Part shown: positions 56,901 to 64,000 of the stretch, one piece after another
How positions within the stretch are numbered: the first letter of the stretch is position 1
Layout: every line of letters begins with the position of its first letter
NCBI RefSeq assembly: GCF_933775445.1
Contig: NW_026089489.1
Coordinates: 19,236 to 83,235 of the forward strand
Direction of reading: 5' to 3'
Source of the DNA: Argentina anserina
Taxonomy: Eukaryota; Streptophyta; Magnoliopsida; Rosales; Rosaceae
Length of the DNA stretch: 64,000 bases
Program-made: the position numbers and the translations under genes
Notes under the pieces: model-generated
The model's database searches: none
The model's input: the letters and a program-made list of their open reading frames with translations, nothing else
Told to the model about the DNA's origin: nothing

Positions 56901-57340
56901 ACATACTCAAACGATAGAAAGATACTCAGTTTGAAAGAAACACACGCCCACACTGGAAACACTCTCAAATTCAATAGAAACTCGCATCAGAAAGCCTTAC
57001 AGAAAGATACACAAACGAGAATTGAAAAGATACTCAAAGTGCAATAGTAAACATACTCAAACGATAGAAAGATACTCAGTTTGAAAGAAACACAAGCCCA
57101 CACTGGAAACACTCTCAAATCCAAGAAAAACTCGCATCGAAAACCGTTCAGAAAGATACTCAAACGAGGATTGAAAAGATACTCAAATTGCAATAGTAAA
57201 CATACTCAAACGATAGAAAGATACTCAGTTTGAAAGAAACACACGCCCACACTGGAAACACTCTCAAATTCAAGAAAAACTCGCATCGAAAGCCGTTCAG
57301 AAAGATACTCAAACGAGGATTGAAAAGATACTCAAATTGC
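46400..57340 (+). repeat. 7,584-bp-offset segmental copy within the satellite
   Basis: The stretch at about 46.4-49.7 kb recurs at about 54.0-57.3 kb with a constant 7,584-bp offset. Shared rare variants include the 23-bp-deleted monomer near 46988 and 54572, the GGAAACATTCTTAAATTC monomer near 46728 and 54312, AACTAGCATCG near 48224 and 55808, GGCTTAGAGAATG near 48387 and 55971, and GATAGTCAAAGTG near 48122 and 55706. Past about 49.7 kb the correspondence slips by two monomers (7,285-bp offset). Differences include TTGATAAG near 54803 in the second copy. The intervening region is filled by the 1,796-bp units. Confidence 0.8.
49640..54200 (+). repeat. Twelve-monomer (1,796-bp) higher-order repeat, two full copies plus a partial third
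   Basis: Copies start near 49640, 51436 and 53232. Each is made of a seven-monomer part (1,048 bp) and a five-monomer part (748 bp). Markers at the 1,796-bp offset include the ATACACAAACG plus CACAAGCCC pair near 49725, 51521 and 53317. The GATAGACATATACTC variant near 50527 and 52323 is another, replaced by GATAGACAGATACTC near 54120. AGAAAGATTCTCAAACAAG occurs near 51213 and 53009. Copies are almost identical, which implies recent unequal exchange or segmental amplification. Confidence 0.8.
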
Positions 57341-58039
57341 AATAGTAATCATACTCAAACGATAGAAAGATACTAAGTTTGAAAGAAACACACGCCCACA
57401 CTGGAAACACTCTCAAATTCAATAGAAACTCGCATCAGAAAGGCTTACAGAAAGATACTCAAACGAGAATTGAAAAGATACTCAAAGTGCAATAGTAAAC
57501 ATACTCAAACGATAGAAAGATACTCAGTTTGAAAGAAACACACGCCCACACTGGAAACACTCACAAATTCAAGAAAAACTCGCATCGAAAGCCGTTAAGA
57601 AAGATACTCAAACGAGAATTGAAAAGATACTCAAATTGCAATAGTAAACATACTCAAACGATAGAAAGATACTAAGTTTGAAAGAAACACACGCCCACAC
57701 TGGAAACACTCTCAAATTCAATAGAAACTCGCATCAGAAAGGCTTACAGAAAGATACTCAAACGAGAATTGAAAAGATACTCAAAGTGGAATAGTAAACA
57801 TACTCAAACGATAGACAGATACTCAGTTTGAAAGAAACACACGCCGACACTGGAAACACTCTCAAATTCAATAGAAACTCTCATCAGAAATGCTTACAGA
57901 AAGATACTCAAACGAGAATTGAAAAGATACTCAAAGAGCAATAGTAAACATACTCAAACGATAGAAAGATACTCAGTTTGAAAGAAACACACGCCCACAC
58001 TGGAAACATTCTTAAATTCAAGAAAAACTCGCATCGAAA

Positions 58040-61000
58040 GCCGTTCAGAGAGATACTCAAACGAGAATTGAAAAGATACTCAAAGAGCAATAGTAAACAT
58101 ACTCAAACGATAGAAAGATACTCAGTTTGAAAGAAACACACGCCCACACTGGAAACACTCTCAAATTCAAGAAAAACTCGCATCGAAAGCCGTTCAGAAA
58201 GATACTCAAACGAGAATTGAAAAGATACTCAAGGAGCAAGAGTAAACATACTCAAACGATAGAAAGATACTTAGTTTGAAAGAAACACACGCCCACACTG
58301 GAAACACTCTCAAATTCAATAGAAACTCGCATCGAAAGCCGTTCAGAAAGATACTCAAACGAGAATTGAAAAGATACTCAAAGAGCAATAGTAAACATAC
58401 TCAAACGATAGAAAGATACTTAGTTTGAAAGAAACACACGCCCACACTGGAAACACTCTCAAATTCAATAGAAACTCGCATCGAAAGCCGTTCAGAAAGA
58501 TACTCAAACGAGAATTGAAAAGATACTCAAAGAGCAATAGTAAACATACTCAAACGATAGAAAGATACTCAGTTTGAAAGAAACACACGCCCACACTGGA
58601 AACACTCTCAAATTCAAGAAAAACTCGCATCGAAAGCCGTTTAGAAAGATACTCAAACGAGAATTGAAAAGATACTCAAAGAGCAATAGTAAACATACTC
58701 AAACGATAGAAAGATACTCAGTTTGAAAGAAACACACGCCCACACTGGAAACACTCTCAAATTCAAGAAAAACTCGCATCGAAAGCCGTTCAGAAAGATA
58801 CTCAAACGAGAATTGAAAAGATACTCAAAGTGCAATAGTAAACATACTCAAACGATAGAAAGATACTCAGTTTGAAAGAAACACACGCCCACACTGGAAA
58901 CACTCTCAAATTCAAGAAAAACTCGCATCGAAAGCCGTTTAGAAAGATACTCAAACGAGAATTGAAAAGATACTCAAAGAGCAATAGTAAACATACTCAA
59001 ACGATAGAAAGATACTCAGTTTGAAAGAAACACACGCCCGCACTGGAAACACTCTCAAATTCAAGAAAAACTCGCATCGAAAGCCGTTCAGAAAGATACT
59101 CAAACGAGAATTGAAAAGATACTCAAAGAGCAATAGTAAACATACTCAAACGATAGAAAGATACTTAGTTTGAAAGAAACACACGCCCACACTGGAAACA
59201 CTCTCAAATTCAATAGAAACTCGCATCGAAAGCCGTTCAGAAAGATACTCAAACGAGAATTGAAAAGATACTCAAAGAGCAATAGTAAACATACTCAAAC
59301 GATAGAAAGATACTCAGTTTGAAAGAAACACACGCCCACACTGGAAACACTCTCAAATTCAAGAAAAACTCGCATCGAAAGCCGTTTAGAAAGATACTCA
59401 AACGAGAATTGAAAAGATACTCAAAGAGCAATAGTAAACATACTCAAACGATAGAAAGATACTCAGTTTGAAAGAAACACACGCCCACACTGGAAACACT
59501 CTCAAATTCAAGAAAAACTCGCATCGAAAGCCGTTCAGAAAGATACTCAAACGAGAATTGAAAAGATACTCAAAATGCAATAGTAAACATACTCAAACGA
59601 TAGAAAGATACTCAGTGTGAAAGAAACACACGCCCACACTGGAAACACTCTCAAATTCAAGAAAAACTCGCATCGAAAGCCGTTTAGAAAGATACTCAAA
59701 CGAGAATTGAAAAGATACTCAAAGAGCAATAGTAAACATACTCAAACGATAGAAAGATACTCAGTTTGAAAGAAACACACGCCCGCACTGGAAACACTCT
59801 CAAATTCAAGAAAAACTCGCATCGAAAGCCGTTCAGAAAGATACTCAAACGAGAATTGAAAAGATACTCAAAGAGCAATAGTAAACATACTCAAACGATA
59901 GAAAGATACTCAGTTTGAAAGAAACACACGCCCACACTGGAAACACTCTCAAATTCAATAGAAACTCGCATCGAAAGCCGTTCAGAAAGATACTCAAACG
60001 AGAATTGAAAAGATACTCAAAGAGCAATAGTAAACATACTCAAACGATAGAAAGATACTCAGTTTGAAAGAAACACACGCCCACACTGGAAACACTCTCA
60101 AATTCAATAGAAACTCGCATCAGAAAGGCTTACAGAAAGATACTCAAACGAGAATTGAAAAGATACTCAAAGTGCAATAGTAAACATACTCAAACGATAG
60201 AAAGATACTTAGTTTGAAAGAAACACACGCCCACACTGGAAACACTCTCAAATTCAATAGAAACTCGCATCGAAAGCCGTTCAGAAAGATACTCAAACGA
60301 GAATTGAAAAGATACTCAAAGAGCAATAGTAAACATACTCAAACGATAGAAAGATACTTAGTTTGAAAGAAACACACGCCCACACTGGAAACACTCTCAA
60401 ATTCAATAGAAACTCGCATCGAAAGCCGTTCAGAAAGATACTCAAACGAGAATTGAAAAGATACTCAAAGAGCAATAGTAAACATACTCAAACGATAGAA
60501 AGATACTCAGTTTGAAAGAAACACACGCCCACACTGGAAACACTCTCAAATTCAAGAAAAACTCGCATCGAAAGCCGTTTAGAAAGATACTCAAACGAGA
60601 ATTGAAAAGATACTCAAAGAGCAATAGTAAACATACTCAAACGATAGAAAGATACTCAGTTTGAAAGAAACACACGCCCACACTGGAAACACTCTCAAAT
60701 TCAAGAAAAACTCGCATCGAAAGCCGTTCAGAAAGATACTCAAACGAGAATTGAAAAGATACTCAAAGTGCAATAGTAAACATACTCAAACGATAGAAAG
60801 ATACTCAGTTTGAAAGAAACACACGCCCACACTGGAAACACTCTCAAATTCAAGAAAAACTCGCATCGAAAGCCGTTCAGAAAGATACTCAAACGAGAAT
60901 TGAAAAGATACTCAAGGAGCAAGAGTAAACATACTCAAACGATAGAAAGATACTTAGTTTGAAAGAAACACACGCCCACACTGGAAACACTCTCAAATTC

Positions 61001-62800
61001 AATAGAAACTCGCATCGAAAGCCGTTCAGAAAGATACTCAAACGAGAATTGAAAAGATACTCAAAGAGCAATAGTAAACATACTCAAACGATAGAAAGAT
61101 ACTTAGTTTGAAAGAAACACACGCCCACACTGGAAACACTCTCAAATTCAATAGAAACTCGCATCGAAAGCCGTTCAGAAAGATACTCAAACGAGAATTG
61201 AAAAGATACTCAAAGAGCAATAGTAAACATACTCAAACGATAGAAAGATACTCAGTTTGAAAGAAACACACGCCCACACTGGAAACACTCTCAAATTCAA
61301 GAAAAACTCGCATCGAAAGCCGTTAAGAAAGATACTCAAACGAGAATTGAAAAGATACTCAAAGAGCAATAGTAAACATACTCAAACGATAGAAAGATAC
61401 TCAGTTTGAAAGAAACACACGCCCACACTGGAAACACTCTCAAATTCAAGAAAAACTCGCATCGAAAGCCGTTCAGAAAGATACTCAAACGAGAATTGAA
61501 AAGATACTCAAAGTGCAATAGTAAACATACTCAAACGATAGAAAGATACTCAGTTTGAAAGAAACACACGCCCACACTGGAAACACTCTCAAATTCAAGA
61601 AAAACTCGCATCGAAAGCCGTTGAGAAAGATACTCAAACGAGAATTGAAAAGATACTCAAAGAGCAATAGTAAACATACTCAAACGATAGAAAGATACTC
61701 AGTTTGAAAGAAACACACGCCCGCACTGGAAACACTCTCAAATTCAAGAAAAACTCGCATCGAAAGCCGTTCAGAAAGATACTCAAACGAGAATTGAAAA
61801 GATACTCAAAGAGCAATAGTAAACATACTCAAACGATAGAAAGATACTTAGTTTGAAAGAAACACACGCCCACACTGGAAACACTCTCAAATTCAATAGA
61901 AACTCGCATCGAAAGCCGTTCAGAAAGATACTCAAACGAGAATTGAAAAGATACTCAAAGAGCAATAGTAAACATACTCAAACGATAGAAAGATACTCAG
62001 TTTGAAAGAAACACACGCCCACACTGGAAACACTCTCAAATTCAAGAAAAACTCGCATCGAAAGCCGTTTAGAAAGATACTCAAACGAGAATTGAAAAGA
62101 TACTCAAAGAGCAATAGTAAACATACTCAAACGATAGAAAGATACTCAGTTTGAAAGAAACACACGCCCACACTGGAAACACTCTCAAATTCAAGAAAAA
62201 CTCGCATCGAAAGCCGTTCAGAAAGATACTCAAACGAGAATTGAAAAGATACTCAAAGTGCAATAGTAAACATACTCAAACGATAGAAAGATACTCAGTT
62301 TGAAAGAAACACACGCCCACACTGGAAACACTCTCAAATTCAAGAAAAACTCGCATCGAAAGCCGTTTAGAAAGATACTCAAACGAGAATTGAAAAGATA
62401 CTCAAAGAGCAATAGTAAACATACTCAAACGATAGAAAGATACTCAGTTTGAAAGAAACACACGCCCACACTGGAAACACTCTCAAATTCAAGAAAAACT
62501 CGCATCGAAAGCCGTTCAGAAAGATACTCAAACGAGAATTGAAAAGATACTCAAAGAGCAATAGTAAACATACTCAAACGATAGAAAGATACTCAGTTTG
62601 AAAGAAACACACGCCCACACTGGAAACACTCTCAAATTCAATAGAAACTCGCATCGAAAGCCGTTCAGAAAGATACTCAAACGAGAATTGAAAAGATACT
62701 CAAAGAGCAATAGTAAACATACTCAAACGATAGAAAGATACTCAGTTTGAAAGAAACACACGCCCACACTGGAAACACTCTCAAATTCAATAGAAACTCG
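58040..62800 (+). repeat. Homogeneous 149-bp monomer domain with five-monomer (745-bp) and 2,683-bp periodicity
   Basis: Nearly every monomer here is the 149-bp form and most carry AAAGAGCAATAG. Within it a five-monomer cycle can be followed. Monomers with AAAGTGCAATAG or AAAATGCAATAG recur near 58827, 59572, 60766, 61511 and 62256. Monomers with CGCCCGCACTGG recur near 59035, 59769 and 61719, and monomers with GATACTTAG plus AATAGAAACTCGCATCGAAA recur at related spacings. The AAGGAGCAAGAG variant near 58230 and 60913 and its neighbours repeat at 2,683 bp (18 monomers). The cycle is broken near 60.05-60.3 kb by a 150-bp-type monomer. This is the most uniform part of the window. Confidence 0.75.
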
Positions 62801-64000
62801 CATCAGAAAGGCTTACAGAAAGATACTCAAACGAGAATTGAAAAGATACTCAAAGTGCAATAGTAAACATACTCAAACGATAGAAAGATACTCAGTTTGA
62901 AAGAAACACACGCCCACACTGGAAACACTCTCAAATTCAAGAAAAACTCGCATCGAAAGCCGTTCAGAAAGATACTCAAACGAGGATTCAAAAGATACTC
63001 AAAATGCAATAGTAAACATACTCAAACGATAGAAAGATACTCTGTTTGAAAGAAACACACGCCCACACTGGAAACACTCTAAAATTCAATAGAAACTCGC
63101 ATCAGAAAGCCTTACAGAAAGATACTCAAACGAGAATTGAAAAGATACTCAAAGTGCAATAGTAAACATACTCAAACGATAGAAAGATACTCAGTTTGAA
63201 AGAAACAAACGCCCACACTGGAAACACTCTCAAATTCAATAGAAACTCGCATCAGAAAGGCTTACAGAAAGATACTCAAACGAGAATTGAAAAGATACTC
63301 AAAGTGCAATAGTAAACATACTCATACGATAGAAAGATACTCAGTTTGAAAGAAACACACGCCCACATTGGAAACACTCTCAAATTTAAGAAAAACTCGC
63401 ATCGAAAGCCGTTCAGAAAGATACTCAAACGAGAATTGAAAAGATACTCAAAGAGCAATAGTAAACATACTCAAACGATAGAAAGATACTCAGTTTGAAA
63501 AAAACACACGCCCACACTGGAAACACTCTCAAATTCAAGAAAAACTCGCATCGAAAGCCGTTCAGAAAGGTACTCAAACGAGAATTGAAAAGATACTCAA
63601 AGAGCAATAGTAAACATACTCAAACGATAGAAAGATACTCAGTTTGAAAGAAACACACGCCCACACTGGAAACACTCTCAAATTCAAGAAAAAATCGCAT
63701 CGAAAGCCGTTCAGAAAGATACTCAAACGAGAATTGAAAAGATACTCAAAGAGCAATAGTAAACATACTCAAACGATAGAAAGATACTCAGTTTGAAAGA
63801 AACACACGCCCACACTGGAAACACTCTCAAATTCAATAGAAACTCGCATCAGAAAGGCTTACAGAAAGATACTCAAACGAGAATTGAAAAGATACTCAAA
63901 GTGCAATAGTAAACATACTCAAACGATAGAAAGATACTCAGTTTGAAAGAAACACACGCCCACACTGGAAACACTCTCAAATTCAATAGAAACTCGCATC

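Larger units (their letters stand above)
33952..64000 (+). repeat. Satellite array, right block (149/150-bp monomer)
   Basis: This is the same satellite in the same orientation, about 201 monomers, running off the end of the window. It starts inside a monomer at GAAACACTCTC, exactly where the left block stops, so the two blocks were one array before the retrotransposon inserted. Compared with the left block it has more 149-bp monomers, particularly from about 58.0 to 62.8 kb where nearly every monomer is the 149-bp form. Between about 36.4 and 56.3 kb it also holds shortened monomers that have lost 23 bp. These deletions open a few + strand frames of 80-100 codons, which have no recognisable domain and repeat with the array, so they are not treated as genes. 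Confidence 0.97.

Noticed and set aside
58057..62710. Series of ~60-codon minus-strand open frames, one per monomer, with near-identical peptides (…EYLFN.RLSIFLNGFRCEF…)
   Set aside because: They recur with the satellite period, end at the same stop in every monomer, have no domain, and the 149-bp spacing shifts frame between monomers. They follow from the A-rich + strand lacking stops on its complement, not from selection for a protein.
1..64000. CRISPR array
   Set aside because: Repeats are contiguous 149/150-bp monomers with no short-repeat/unique-spacer alternation and no cas genes. The retroelement is of plant type.
1..64000. CENP-B-box-like motif in the monomer (TTCGATGCGA on the minus strand)
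   Set aside because: It lacks the required spaced CGGG part of the box, so it is only a weak partial resemblance.

Overview
The window is eukaryotic repeat DNA with no recognisable protein-coding gene, tRNA, rRNA or CRISPR array. It has two parts. One is a very long head-to-tail satellite array with a 149/150-bp monomer, filling about 57 kb. The other is a single 6.67-kb LTR retrotransposon inserted in it. The retrotransposon has a primer-binding site complementary to the 3' end of plant tRNA-Asp and long LTRs of 1,744 bp beginning TGATAG and ending CTATCA. It also has repeated AAGTGTGGGGT polypurine-like motifs. Together these point to a flowering plant, most likely a centromeric or pericentromeric (or other large heterochromatic) block. 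The species cannot be named from the sequence alone.

Layout: 1-27286 is the left satellite array (about 182 monomers). 27287-33951 is the retrotransposon: 5' LTR 27287-29030, internal region 29031-32207, 3' LTR 32208-33951, flanked by the 5-bp target duplication GAAAC. 33952-64000 is the right satellite array (about 201 monomers), in the same orientation and continuing the same interrupted monomer. All monomers read in one direction. The + strand is A-rich: in one representative monomer counted by hand there are 69 A, 27 T, 31 C and 23 G.

The satellite has two interleaved subtypes, a 150-bp form and a 149-bp form, that differ mainly in one roughly 40-bp block. Variants recur in register over long distances, which reveals multimeric (higher-order) amplification. 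The offsets seen are 2,546 bp, 4,340 bp, 1,497 bp, 3,944 bp, 1,796 bp, 745/2,683 bp and a 7,584-bp segmental copy. The monomer itself looks like seven degenerate subrepeats of about 21 bp. Two recurrent 23-bp internal deletions have the size of one subrepeat.

The retrotransposon has complete cis-acting signals (TATA box, PBS, PPT, intact termini, TSD), and its two LTRs look identical on line-by-line reading. Its 3.18-kb internal region has no gag, protease, reverse transcriptase, RNase H or integrase. It is best read as a young, non-autonomous (LARD-like) Ty3/gypsy element of Athila/Tat type, mobilised by a partner elsewhere. The internal region keeps a cluster of three short potential hairpins and three copies of a PPT-like motif. 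The many ~60-residue open frames in the satellite are periodic by-products of the repeat, not genes.
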